Positions 4,943 to 13,454 of a stretch of 20,096 nt of DNA are shown here, in pieces (within the stretch, counting starts at the first letter, position 1; the number at the start of each line of letters is the position of its first letter). The position numbers were made by a program, and so were the translations under genes. The stretch comes from a virus, in IMG/VR virus record IMGVR_UViG_3300030085_000498, positions 1 to 20,096 of that record, one strand, 5' to 3'. Under the pieces are notes generated by a model. That model worked only from the letters and a program-made list of their open reading frames with translations, did not search any database and was not told the DNA's origin.

Positions 4943-7900
4943 TTAAGTTCCGTCCTCGTTTATTGGATTACCATCTTCATCGACTAAGGTTTCTTGAATT
5001 ATTAGATTACCATCTTCATCAATTAGAGTTTCTCCATTCAAAGGTTCTACTTCAACACCAGATGCATCTGACGCAGCATCAAATTGAGAAAGGTCCGGAT
5101 TGAATTCAACAGGGGTACTAGAAGACTCTGTTCTTGCCAAATAATCTTCAAAGCTACTAACAAGAGGTGTACACTTTGTTGTAACATCTAGATTTCCTGA
5201 TTCATCTGTTCTTGGTGGAGAACTCACATCTGAAATATCTGAATCGTCTTCTCCTTGGTCATTTCTATGAGAAAGATCTGGTCTATTTGAAAATCTACCA
5301 GTACCAGCACCTGAATTGTGCCACATTGCTTCAACCGTTGTTTCAAATTTCCCCGGTGATATAGTGGACTTTACTCTTGTAACAAGATGATATCCTCCTA
5401 GACCTGTTTTATATGCTATCGATTCTTTATCTCTTGGATTAAAGTCAGGCCCTCCAATACCCACAGGATCTATAAATAAATCCATACCGGGATAATATAT
5501 TGTATTACCAATCATATTTAGACTAGCTTTGTACACCGCACTAAGTTGCATTAGTCCATCAAATCCATTTCTCATGAATCTGGATTCTCTCATATATTGC
5601 ATATCTGTTTTGGAAAAATTAATTTTTTTAAGCAATCCTTTGTTCGATCCAATATGAAAATGGTATATACCCTTATTTTCATCTGTTGTTCTCAATCCTC
5701 TACCGGGATGTACAACGGTTGTAGTGATAGGATATATTGCAATATAATTATAAAAATCTTGAATGTTCTTTTCACCTTCTTTATCAGATAACAAAGGTAG
5801 ATCTCCACTATTATAATATTTAGCTAAATCAATAACAGGAAAGTTGTCCGGTATAAAATCTAAGAATGGATCTGCATTAGAGCCATCACCCTTGCCTAAT
5901 AAAACAAAATTAGAAGTATTAAATCTCATTTTAGTATCAATCGGTCTATTAGCACAAGAATCAAATAATAAATTTACAACAAGATCATTAGTTAAATCTC
6001 TTACAAAGTCCATCAAAGGATAATAAAGTTTTTTTGGCTTGACAACATTTTGAGTAAACCATTCATAAAAATATTCTACTGAAACTGGAATATCAATAAT
6101 GTTGAAACTTTTATCTTGTGTTCCACTGCCCCCACCAAACGCTCCGAAAGTACCAAAAGAACTAAGAAGTAATTTTGTTTTATTCATGTCAATATTTTGT
6201 GTACCATCTTCATTGTACATATTGTCCATAATAGTATAAATTAAGTCTCCGAGATAAAAGAAGTTAATTCGATTGTCTTCTTTCATATTTTCATCTGGGT
6301 AGTCTTTCACACCATCTTGTAGTAGCTTTAAGGTAGATTGATTAGTATCTTCTGTTTCATTGCTAGCTTTTTCCTGCATATCTTGTATTGTTGAGGTTTG
6401 ATTTGTTATATCTGCTGCTGCTGTTTCAAGTCGGGGTGCCAAGCCTCTACTGAAAAACCCATCTCTTCTAAATTGTTTTATATCGGTAACATTTGCATCA
6501 ACATAAAATATAGAGTTTGTTTGGTTCATTCTTAATAAAATGCTTCTATAAACTTTCTTGATGGTTTCTTCTTCTGCTTTTGTAAATAATTCTTTAATTG
6601 TTTTGATTTCTTCAACACTACAGTTTTCTTTTTTCAAAGCAACCAACATAGCTTCCTTAAATTTTTCTCTATTTCTTCTGAGCTGGGGACTTGATAAAGC
6701 ATCGAACTTTGTTGATTTCAAAGCAGATTCTATGTAAGCTCTGTAAGAAATACTAATATCAACAGTTCCATTGTCTTTAATTGAAAAATCATGATCAACC
6801 ATATTTAGATAAAATGATTTATTTGTTAATATAAGGCATTTCTTTAATTGTTCATAAGTAAATCCTCTTTTAACTAAAACAGCATCCAGTTCAGGATGGT
6901 TTTCGGGTACCATCCAGCCAACCTCTGCTCTAATACGATATATCGAAGGATCATACTCTTCTGCTCTCAAAGTCCCAACACCTTTCCTATTCTTTTTATT
7001 AACAGGAAAGATAATTAAGTCAACAAATCTATATTTTTCTCCACTTGGTGAAACTTTTTCTTCAATAAAATCTTGAAAACTTTGAAAATGAAGAGATAAG
7101 TTTGCAACAATGTCGTTTCTAGCTGTTGCAGGTGAAGTTCCTTCAAATGAAAAATCAAAGCTTTTAATTCCAAATGAATTACCTTTATCAAACTTAGCAT
7201 TGACTAAATTATTTATTCTCTGTTTATTTTCTTTCTTTACAAAGTCAAATTCTGTTTCTAACAGTCCATCACCTTTGACTTTGTGCACAACACGAAATAA
7301 TCTGATCTTAGGAACCAAAAAAGCATAAATATCTGGTGTAATTTCCAAAAGAGGCTTCATTTCTGTTCCTTTTGGGACAATCATCTTATTAATTGTATTA
7401 GTGTTTTCGCTTTCCGTATCTTCGATTGTATGAAATCTACCAGCAAAAGGTCTAACCCCATGAATTTTATGATTTGGGTTGGTAGTTGGTTGTTGTTTAA
7501 TATATTTTCGATACTGTGTTCTTAAAGTTTCTAAATTGTACATTAAAATGCATTGTTTTACAAATTTTTGACGATTTTTTAATTCTTCATCGGTTATTTC
7601 AAGAGAAGAATCAAGTCCACCACCTGTGGCAATATTAGCCGCTGAATTATTTGCTGCTTCTTGGGCTGTTAATTGAGCATTTTTAACAACCTCATCAGTT
7701 ATATCTTTGCCTTGTGCAAATAAAGCAGAGAATTCAGCGTACAAATAAAATTTCTGTACATTATTAATTACTGTTCCAATCAATCTAGCAATAATTTCAG
7801 AATAATAAATAACAGATTCATCATAAAGAGTTTTTTGATTAATATTAGTATTATCAAAAGCACTTTGTCCTAATTCTGCAACAAAGAAAGCATAAGCAGA

Positions 7901-9235
7901 ATCAATAAGGCTTTGTACAACTTCCCCAACATTAGCGCCTGGCTGGGGTATCTCTGTTAATCCTTCAAATGAAGTTGATGTGGAAAAAGTCACTTCTCCT
8001 TCATCATTTCTTTCTTGATATGTTGCTTCTTGGTTTAATGTTGCGGGATCAAAAGATTCTCCAAAAGACACAACACTAGTATTGTTTAGGCCACCTGGGA
8101 CTTTAATAAATCTATTCTCAATAGCTTCAACTGCTTTTCTACTTTCTTGCGCCGTAGCACCATCTTCTTCCAGCCATCCATAATAACTGGGGTGTACATC
8201 CTTACCATTATATTTAAATTTATAATCAACTCTTATATATCCGACTCTATTTTCATTTAATGCGCCTTGCGAATTTAGTCTTTGTTCTACAATATTTTGG
8301 ACAAAATCATTACCAATTAAAGAAGCATATTTTTTCATCCCTGGGCGTTGTGAGCTTCCTTGTTGTTTCTCAACCATCTCAGCAATAGTTTTTGCTGCTT
8401 CTTCCAAGTCATTAGAAGTTATTTTTGAAGTACCACGGATTTTTGGAACCGCCAAAGCTTGCCCATAGGTTCCAGCAACACCAAACCCTCTCATCGCTTT
8501 ATACGGAGTGCTTAAATTTTCAAAACCTAGTCCCTGTTTGATACCGCTAGTATCATCCAGTATAAACCCTTTCTTTAATAAAGCATCAACCCTTTGAGAT
8601 ATATCAGCGATCATATTTTCTTTGCTATATCTTTGAAGTATTGTTACATTGTTACCAGTTTGAACATTAGTTACTCCATTTAATACAAAAAGCCAATCTA
8701 TAGTTGATATCATAGTTCGCCAAGATTTAGTATATTCACCATCGATCCTTGCTTTTAAAGATGATTTTACATTTTTATAGAAATCTGTTTCATATGTCTC
8801 AAATGGTTCTTTTTCTACTAATTTTTCTTTGAACTTTAAGAATATTTGCCAAACCATGTCATAAATTTCCTCATCCGAAAATAGATTAAAGTTACTTATA
8901 ATATAGTTATAATCTTCGGCGGCAAGTGGTCTTACGCTTTGAGTATATTCTTCAAAACCATCGACAAGCGCAGTTGCTGATAATCCTGTGGCTGCTCCTA
9001 AAGAGCCACCTGCAACAACTGCTGAAAGTTGAGCAGGACCTGCTACAATAGCAGCAGCACCAACAAAAGGAGCGATCAGTACAGAAGCACCAGCCAACAA
9101 TCCTCCTGCAGCAACAGTTAACCCGATAGTTTGCCAATCAATTTCACGAAAATCATAATGAAACTCTGTTGGGGTTATCGTTGCAAAAGATGCACCTTCT
9201 CCTTTTCTATCAATAGCAGCTTGTAATGGACCCAT
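4943..9235 (-). CDS. giant baseplate hub-like structural protein (1430 aa)
   Basis: A 1430-aa protein directly after the LysM baseplate gene, with AGGTG upstream of the ATG. Residues of about 36-95 are a long Gly/Ala/Val-rich hydrophobic stretch (for example GGLLAGASVLIAPFVGAAAI). The middle (roughly 550-900) is mixed alpha/beta with segments like KSFDFSFEGTSPATARND and DHDFSIKDNGTVDISISYRA, the style of hub proteins such as T4 gp27 and P2 gpD. Near the C-terminus, GLGGYHLVTRVKSTISPGKF followed by ETTVEAMW matches the final barrel of hub proteins, where the tip binds a spike. The last 100 residues are acidic and low complexity, ending in two 13-residue repeats (TLIDEDGN and TLVDEDGN). No lysozyme motif was found. 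Hub families are usually 350-500 aa, so this looks like an expanded or fused version. Role by family and position: centre of the baseplate. Confidence 0.6.
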   Translation of the reverse strand: MGPLQAAIDRKGEGASFATITPTEFHYDFREIDWQTIGLTVAAGGLLAGASVLIAPFVGAAAIVAGPAQLSAVVAGGSLGAATGLSATALVDGFEEYTQSVRPLAAEDYNYIISNFNLFSDEEIYDMVWQIFLKFKEKLVEKEPFETYETDFYKNVKSSLKARIDGEYTKSWRTMISTIDWLFVLNGVTNVQTGNNVTILQRYSKENMIADISQRVDALLKKGFILDDTSGIKQGLGFENLSTPYKAMRGFGVAGTYGQALAVPKIRGTSKITSNDLEEAAKTIAEMVEKQQGSSQRPGMKKYASLIGNDFVQNIVEQRLNSQGALNENRVGYIRVDYKFKYNGKDVHPSYYGWLEEDGATAQESRKAVEAIENRFIKVPGGLNNTSVVSFGESFDPATLNQEATYQERNDEGEVTFSTSTSFEGLTEIPQPGANVGEVVQSLIDSAYAFFVAELGQSAFDNTNINQKTLYDESVIYYSEIIARLIGTVINNVQKFYLYAEFSALFAQGKDITDEVVKNAQLTAQEAANNSAANIATGGGLDSSLEITDEELKNRQKFVKQCILMYNLETLRTQYRKYIKQQPTTNPNHKIHGVRPFAGRFHTIEDTESENTNTINKMIVPKGTEMKPLLEITPDIYAFLVPKIRLFRVVHKVKGDGLLETEFDFVKKENKQRINNLVNAKFDKGNSFGIKSFDFSFEGTSPATARNDIVANLSLHFQSFQDFIEEKVSPSGEKYRFVDLIIFPVNKKNRKGVGTLRAEEYDPSIYRIRAEVGWMVPENHPELDAVLVKRGFTYEQLKKCLILTNKSFYLNMVDHDFSIKDNGTVDISISYRAYIESALKSTKFDALSSPQLRRNREKFKEAMLVALKKENCSVEEIKTIKELFTKAEEETIKKVYRSILLRMNQTNSIFYVDANVTDIKQFRRDGFFSRGLAPRLETAAADITNQTSTIQDMQEKASNETEDTNQSTLKLLQDGVKDYPDENMKEDNRINFFYLGDLIYTIMDNMYNEDGTQNIDMNKTKLLLSSFGTFGAFGGGSGTQDKSFNIIDIPVSVEYFYEWFTQNVVKPKKLYYPLMDFVRDLTNDLVVNLLFDSCANRPIDTKMRFNTSNFVLLGKGDGSNADPFLDFIPDNFPVIDLAKYYNSGDLPLLSDKEGEKNIQDFYNYIAIYPITTTVVHPGRGLRTTDENKGIYHFHIGSNKGLLKKINFSKTDMQYMRESRFMRNGFDGLMQLSAVYKASLNMIGNTIYYPGMDLFIDPVGIGGPDFNPRDKESIAYKTGLGGYHLVTRVKSTISPGKFETTVEAMWHNSGAGTGRFSNRPDLSHRNDQGEDDSDISDVSSPPRTDESGNLDVTTKCTPLVSSFEDYLARTESSSTPVEFNPDLSQFDAASDASGVEVEPLNGETLIDEDGNLIIQETLVDEDGNPINEDGT
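4962..5033. repeat. two 33-base direct repeats, 39-base period
   Basis: Units at 4962-4994 and 5001-5033 differ at only a few positions and encode the DEDGN repeats at the C-terminus of the hub-like protein. The period of 39 bases keeps the reading frame (13 codons). The similarity at DNA level points to recent duplication or unequal slippage rather than old divergence. Confidence 0.7.
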
Positions 9236-9236
9236 A

Positions 9237-9566
9237 TTATATCACCTGCAATACTTCAGCAACACTTGTTGGGATCTTTATGGTATCTCCAATCTCAAGA
9301 TGTGCTTCTGTTGGTATATTGTTAAAAGATGCAATAATCCACCAAAGTTTTGCATCAGAATAATACCTAGATGCTATCAACTGAAATGTATCACCATATT
9401 TCCAAACGTATTCATTGAAATTAATTCTTTGTTTTATATTTTCATCAACTTGTTTAAATTTTTTAGAACGAAATTGAGTTATAGAATGTACTCCTTTTCT
9501 ATCAAAAACTTCTTTGTACATTTCATCTCTATTTGTTGCTTTTCTACTTTGTTTATATCTAGACAT
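9237..9566 (-). CDS. LysM-like baseplate protein (gp53-like)
   Basis: A 109-aa protein. After a basic N-terminal 45 residues it has a LysM-type fold signature: YVWKYGDTFQLIASRYYSDA (about 54-73), then KLWWIIASFNNI and, near the end, LEIGDTIKIP. This is the pattern of T4 gp53 wedge protein and of P2 gpX-like tail proteins, which sit in the baseplate and contact tube or hub rather than cleave peptidoglycan. The ribosome-binding site is weak (TGGTG), and the gap to the upstream stop is only 11 bases, so reinitiation may help. Its place between the tube-junction candidate and the giant hub fits a baseplate role. LysM recognition is firm; the exact T4 counterpart is less so. Confidence 0.8.
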   Translation of the reverse strand: MSRYKQSRKATNRDEMYKEVFDRKGVHSITQFRSKKFKQVDENIKQRINFNEYVWKYGDTFQLIASRYYSDAKLWWIIASFNNIPTEAHLEIGDTIKIPTSVAEVLQVI

Positions 9567-9577
9567 TGTTTACACCA

Positions 9578-10234
9578 TTAAAAAGGAAATCTATTGTTTC
9601 CACCAAGCCATTCACCAGTTGCCGAATCAACTCCTACATCATCTTCATGAAGAACATTCAAAGTAAAAGATAATTCAAAGTTTTTGGCATAGAAATTACC
9701 GCCACCCTCTGTGAACATTCCTAAAGTCAAGGTTGGTTTGAAAGATATACCATCAATCCATCCCAATAAACCCTCAGAGCCATCTTGTGCTCTTATAAGA
9801 TTACCAAATTTTACTCTAACCAAAGGAGACTTAGCCATAGTTTTAGAACCTTCTCCTTCTTGAACTGTTACACTTTCAATGCCCTGCGCACTATCAGCGG
9901 GTATAGCAGTCATTCCTGTTGAATCAAAATAAGCAGGATAAAGCATTTGAGAAAGTGTTGAAAATTTTGCTTGGTTTTGTTTCGCCTCATTCACAGATGC
10001 TGCTGGGACATTAAATGCAACTTGTACCGTTCTTGTCGTATTTTGAAAAGAAACAAGAGGATCCATTCTACCGAATACATTTTCTGATGTCCATGTAGAT
10101 TTAAAGTCTTGTGAAATATTTGTTAAGAACGCTGGGAATTTAACTGTCTTACTTGATATCATACTTTTTATTGTGAGTTCAGCTCCTGTGGCATTTGTGA
10201 AACTCTCAACTAAATCTCTATACGTTCCTTTCAT
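9578..10234 (-). CDS. baseplate or tube-junction protein candidate (218 aa)
   Basis: A 218-aa protein whose ATG shares a base with the tape measure stop (TAATG), so translation is coupled. A typical stretch is KFPAFLTNISQDFKSTW followed by SENVFGRMDPLVSFQNTTRT (about 33-69), then a segment rich in small residues (FNVPAASVNEAKQNQAKF). I recall similar 'VFGRMDP' proteins in marine T4-like phages, where they are annotated only as structural. The beta-rich character (GNFYAKNFELSFTLNV near the end) resembles tail-tube-fold proteins that cap the baseplate end of the tube, such as T4 gp48/gp54. Position right after the tape measure and before the LysM protein agrees. No catalytic residues are seen. 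The junction role is inference. Confidence 0.6.
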   Translation of the reverse strand: MKGTYRDLVESFTNATGAELTIKSMISSKTVKFPAFLTNISQDFKSTWTSENVFGRMDPLVSFQNTTRTVQVAFNVPAASVNEAKQNQAKFSTLSQMLYPAYFDSTGMTAIPADSAQGIESVTVQEGEGSKTMAKSPLVRVKFGNLIRAQDGSEGLLGWIDGISFKPTLTLGMFTEGGGNFYAKNFELSFTLNVLHEDDVGVDSATGEWLGGNNRFPF

Positions 10235-12834
10235 TATGTGTTCCCCATAGAAGTTTTGTACACGCCATCTTCGAAGAGATCTTTAACAGCATCTCCATCA
10301 ATATTAATAACTATTTCTGCATTGAAAATATTCTTTATTTGATCTGCTAAAGAAGCAACAGTAACAAGATTAGACACAGCATTTTCTGTCATTAGATTAG
10401 CTGATGTACCTGTTGTTATAAGAGCAATGTTTTCAAGTTCATTTTTGATATCCATTGCTTTTACATCACCAAGAAATTTACTTATTGGCAGGAGCCTTGT
10501 GGCTACATTTACAGCAACATCTTTAGATCCTGTTAAAGAATCCATAGCATCAGCAGCATCATCTAGTCCAGATAATGACTCAATAAAAGCAGCCATACCA
10601 GTGGCTGCAAGGTAAATACCTCCACCAATCATTAAAGCAGCTGCTCCAACACCCAACAAGAAATACAAAGCACCAGCAGCAACAACAGCCTGGGGTCCTG
10701 TTACCATAGCAGCCAATACAGCTATTAACCCAGTAAACGCTAATGTAAACACAACAAGACCAAGAGAAGCATATTGAAGTTGTTCTCCTGTTAAAAGACT
10801 AAATGCCTTAACAAATTCTGCAAGACCTGTAGCAGCAAGATAAATACCACCGCCTATCATAAGAATCGCTGCTCCGAGAGCAAGCATAGGCTTTACACCC
10901 GCTGCTGCCGTTTGATTGGCTAAATTTTGATATATAATACCTCTTTTTTGTTGATTTTGTTTAATTTCTTCTTGAACTATCTCTGATTGTGTGACACCCA
11001 TACCTAACACCTGCGCCACTCTTTTTGCGCCACTAGCTAATAGGTCTTTTGCTTTGAGTCCAAGACTTTTAACGAATCCTAAATTTAAAATTCCAACTGC
11101 TTTTGCAAACATATAAACACCAGCAGCTACTCCCATAATTGTTGTTCCATATCCAAAACTAATTTTATCAATCGCTCTCATAACCCCTATAAGAAACTCA
11201 AGAACATATGTTACTCCTGTTAAGACTGGAAGAAATACACCGGCGAACTCATTAGATAATATTTTAAGTTTTTCTTGCAAAGGAATCGACGCTTGTATAG
11301 CCGCGTCAAATTTTTCTTGAGCTTTGCTTGATTGCTTCATTTGCATTTCATAGCTTTCAAATTCAGACATTGACATACCAAAAATTTTGTTTGCTTCTGC
11401 CATATCAGATATACCAGCAGCCTGCGCAATTGCTTTTTGAGTGAATTTATCCATTGATGCAAAGGATTGCCCTGTTGCTTGTACTGTAGATATCATTGTT
11501 TTAAGACGCTCATCTTCTGTCATCATTAACATTTCAGTGGCTGATAGTTGAGATCCAAGAATAGCATTTAGTTTACCTGCTCCTTCAGCAGCCCCAGTAA
11601 AAGTATCAAATTTTTCAACCATAGACAAAAGAGTACCAGTTTCAACACCGGCAGATTTGGCAGCTGCAGCAATCCCTGTGAACACATCAATAGATTTATC
11701 ACCGTACACTGCTAGAGTTTTGAGAGATGCTGTATAGTCTTTCAACATTTTTGATGTTGAAATACCGATTTGTGTTCCCATCATACCAATCTTTTTTGTT
11801 GTCTCAATTGCTTGTTTACCAGACATACCCATAATCTTGTTAAAATTTTGAAGTAATTTAGCTGACTCGCCTGTAGAAACACCAAGTTTATTCAATTTTC
11901 CAACATTTAATGTAAGATCTTTTTGCACCGCAGGGGAAGTTTTGTGAAATTGAGAAAATTCAGAAATTAATGATGCCATAGCATCTCCGCTTTCTTTTGC
12001 AGTCACTCCAAATTGATTGCCGACTCTTTGTGTACTATAAAGAACATCATTATATTCTCTTGCAAGTCCAGTTACTTTAGAGAAAGAAGCAGCGGCAGAA
12101 TCAAACTCCTTGGCCATTCCAATTGTTGAATTTTTAACTGTGTCAAATAACGATGCTGCAATATTCAGGGGATTGAAGACTGCACCAAAAGCCTCAGATA
12201 CAATCTGTACAGTATCCGCTGTGGGCTTTAGAGCATCAGATACAAAAAGACCAAATTTAGTAATACCGTGATCAGCAGCTCCTGTTGCAGATATTAAACC
12301 CATAGTCATACTTTCAAAGGTTTTTGTTAATTGCTCTACACCTTTTTGATCATCTGCACGTATTTCTCCAACTTCTTTTAACGTTTTTACAGCAGCCTGC
12401 TCTGCAGCTCTCATTTCATTTAACGTGTTTGCTGCCTCGGTACGTGCTTTATTTAATTTTACTACATCTTTTTCAAGCTGCTGTACTTTTTCTATTTCTT
12501 TTTCAGTAAGAGGTGTTGTTTTATTTCTAAGAGCGTCTAGTTTTTCTTCAACGTCATATAAATCACTCTCTGCCTGTGTCAGCGATCCTTTTGCATTAGT
12601 AACTTTTTCTATTAGATCTAGTGCTGCTTTTCTAGCAGCATTTGTTTGACCCACTCTAGCTAGATATTCCATATCTAAAACTTGTCGCCTAACAGCTTGG
12701 TCATTTTCTATTTTATTTTTTTCAATTAGCTCTTTAGCTAACTCTAAAGCTGTTTTCTTTGCCTCATTGACTTTTTTTTGTGATTCAGCTTGCCTATCAT
12801 TATTGGTTGTTGTTTCGTCTTTTTCATCAGCCAT
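10234..12834 (-). CDS. tail tape measure protein
   Basis: An 866-aa protein. Residues 1-165 are charged and heptad-like (predicted coiled coil, with stretches such as KKVNEAKKTALELAKEL). The centre (about 230-520) is helical, with many Gly/Ala/Ser-rich segments like FSKVTGLAREYNDVLYSTQ. From about 530 there are several hydrophobic helices, including two copies of the motif LMIGGGIYLAATG at 658-670 and 734-746. This architecture of coiled coil, long helix and membrane-active helices is that of tape measure proteins, which set tail length and pass into the host envelope at injection. The gene lies after the chaperone-like pair and before baseplate genes, the normal place. By the usual rule of about 1.5 angstrom per residue, 866 aa would fit a tail in the order of 130 nm; that is a rough inference. 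Confidence 0.88.
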   Translation of the reverse strand: MADEKDETTTNNDRQAESQKKVNEAKKTALELAKELIEKNKIENDQAVRRQVLDMEYLARVGQTNAARKAALDLIEKVTNAKGSLTQAESDLYDVEEKLDALRNKTTPLTEKEIEKVQQLEKDVVKLNKARTEAANTLNEMRAAEQAAVKTLKEVGEIRADDQKGVEQLTKTFESMTMGLISATGAADHGITKFGLFVSDALKPTADTVQIVSEAFGAVFNPLNIAASLFDTVKNSTIGMAKEFDSAAASFSKVTGLAREYNDVLYSTQRVGNQFGVTAKESGDAMASLISEFSQFHKTSPAVQKDLTLNVGKLNKLGVSTGESAKLLQNFNKIMGMSGKQAIETTKKIGMMGTQIGISTSKMLKDYTASLKTLAVYGDKSIDVFTGIAAAAKSAGVETGTLLSMVEKFDTFTGAAEGAGKLNAILGSQLSATEMLMMTEDERLKTMISTVQATGQSFASMDKFTQKAIAQAAGISDMAEANKIFGMSMSEFESYEMQMKQSSKAQEKFDAAIQASIPLQEKLKILSNEFAGVFLPVLTGVTYVLEFLIGVMRAIDKISFGYGTTIMGVAAGVYMFAKAVGILNLGFVKSLGLKAKDLLASGAKRVAQVLGMGVTQSEIVQEEIKQNQQKRGIIYQNLANQTAAAGVKPMLALGAAILMIGGGIYLAATGLAEFVKAFSLLTGEQLQYASLGLVVFTLAFTGLIAVLAAMVTGPQAVVAAGALYFLLGVGAAALMIGGGIYLAATGMAAFIESLSGLDDAADAMDSLTGSKDVAVNVATRLLPISKFLGDVKAMDIKNELENIALITTGTSANLMTENAVSNLVTVASLADQIKNIFNAEIVINIDGDAVKDLFEDGVYKTSMGNT

Positions 12835-12837
12835 TTA

Positions 12838-13194
12838 TTAGTCCTCGTGTTTAAATGGCCAAGTTATACCAGTTTCGCTTTCAAATTCTGAAACTGCTTG
12901 GTCAAGTTCTGTTTTTCTCTTCGTTGTCATTGGGTGTTCTTTACCAAGATCCATAATCGCATCAAGGTAAAATTTAGTTCTAGCTGTTGCTTTAACATAA
13001 GACCTAACTTGTTCTGGTTCTCCTTTAATGGAAAACTCGTGTGTGTTCTCTTCTTGTACAACTTGAGATAAAGTTGACAAATCAACATCGAATCTAAAAT
13101 CAACGCCGTACATTGCTTTAATTATCTCTTTAGTCATGTTACCAATCATTCTCTGTAATGATTCATTAACAAGACGGAAATCAATACTTTTCAT
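12838..13194 (-). CDS. conserved-looking tail-module protein of unknown function (118 aa)
   Basis: A 118-aa protein. I start it at the ATG at 13194 because GAGGG stands six bases upstream; the longer form from 13251 would begin inside a hairpin without a ribosome-binding site. It is hydrophilic and mainly helical, with a central acidic strand part (FRFDVDLSTLSQVVQEEN) and a C-terminal half rich in charge (KATARTKFYLDAIMDLGKEH and so on) ending in TGITWPFKHED. No known motif. Its place between the 64-aa partner and the tape measure suggests a role in tape measure or tail assembly, though a minor structural protein is equally possible. Confidence 0.6.
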   Translation of the reverse strand: MKSIDFRLVNESLQRMIGNMTKEIIKAMYGVDFRFDVDLSTLSQVVQEENTHEFSIKGEPEQVRSYVKATARTKFYLDAIMDLGKEHPMTTKRKTELDQAVSEFESETGITWPFKHED

Positions 13195-13234
13195 AGATAG
13201 CCCTCGTAATATATTAAATAGTTTTATAAACAAA

Positions 13235-13251
13235 ATGCCCTTTACGGGCAT
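13235..13251 (-). terminator. small hairpin between tail genes
   Basis: A 6-bp perfect stem (ATGCCC / GGGCAT) closes a 5-base loop (13241-13245) nine bases after the stop of the 64-aa gene. On the minus strand it is followed by TTTGTTTATA, an imperfect T stretch. It may cause partial termination or act as an RNA processing or stability element, lowering expression of genes downstream. The stem is short for a strong terminator. Confidence 0.35.
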
Positions 13252-13259
13252 AATTATCT

Positions 13260-13454
13260 TTACTTTTTCATTTTTTCATATTCTTTCTTTTCATCTTCAG
13301 CTTGCTTATTAAGTCTTTTAATCCACCACAGTCTTAAACCAACTGGTAAATTGTAAGCTTCTATAAACGACCAGCCACCAAAGTGCTTTAAAATGAAAAA
13401 TTGCTCATAGACTTGCTCCATATATTTAGGAGTCAGGCCAAAAAAAGTCCGCAT
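13260..13454 (-). CDS. small tail assembly chaperone candidate (64 aa)
   Basis: A 64-aa protein that begins inside the 3' end of the gp26-like gene in another frame (29-base overlap). GGAGGT lies eight bases before its ATG, so independent initiation is well supported. The sequence has a helix with YEQFFILKHFGGWSFIEAYN, then LPVGLRLWWIKRLNK and a basic/acidic coiled tail. The layout resembles the short proteins that follow the first tail chaperone in many tail clusters (lambda gpT-type, DUF6760-type in contractile injection systems), which have a helical 'LP...R.W.....N' core. A gp26-family gene followed by such a partner and then the tape measure is a familiar order. Function is inferred from position and this weak pattern. 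Confidence 0.55.
   Translation of the reverse strand: MRTFFGLTPKYMEQVYEQFFILKHFGGWSFIEAYNLPVGLRLWWIKRLNKQAEDEKKEYEKMKK

Noticed and set aside
8952-9137. Cysteine-rich 61-aa minus-strand frame
   Set aside because: It is the shifted frame of the Gly/Ala-rich start of the hub-like gene; the Cys/Ser/Arg pattern follows from GCA/GCT codons read out of frame.
13195-13251. N-terminal extension of the 118-aa gene (start at 13251)
   Set aside because: No ribosome-binding site, start lies inside a hairpin, while GAGGG precedes the inner ATG at 13194.
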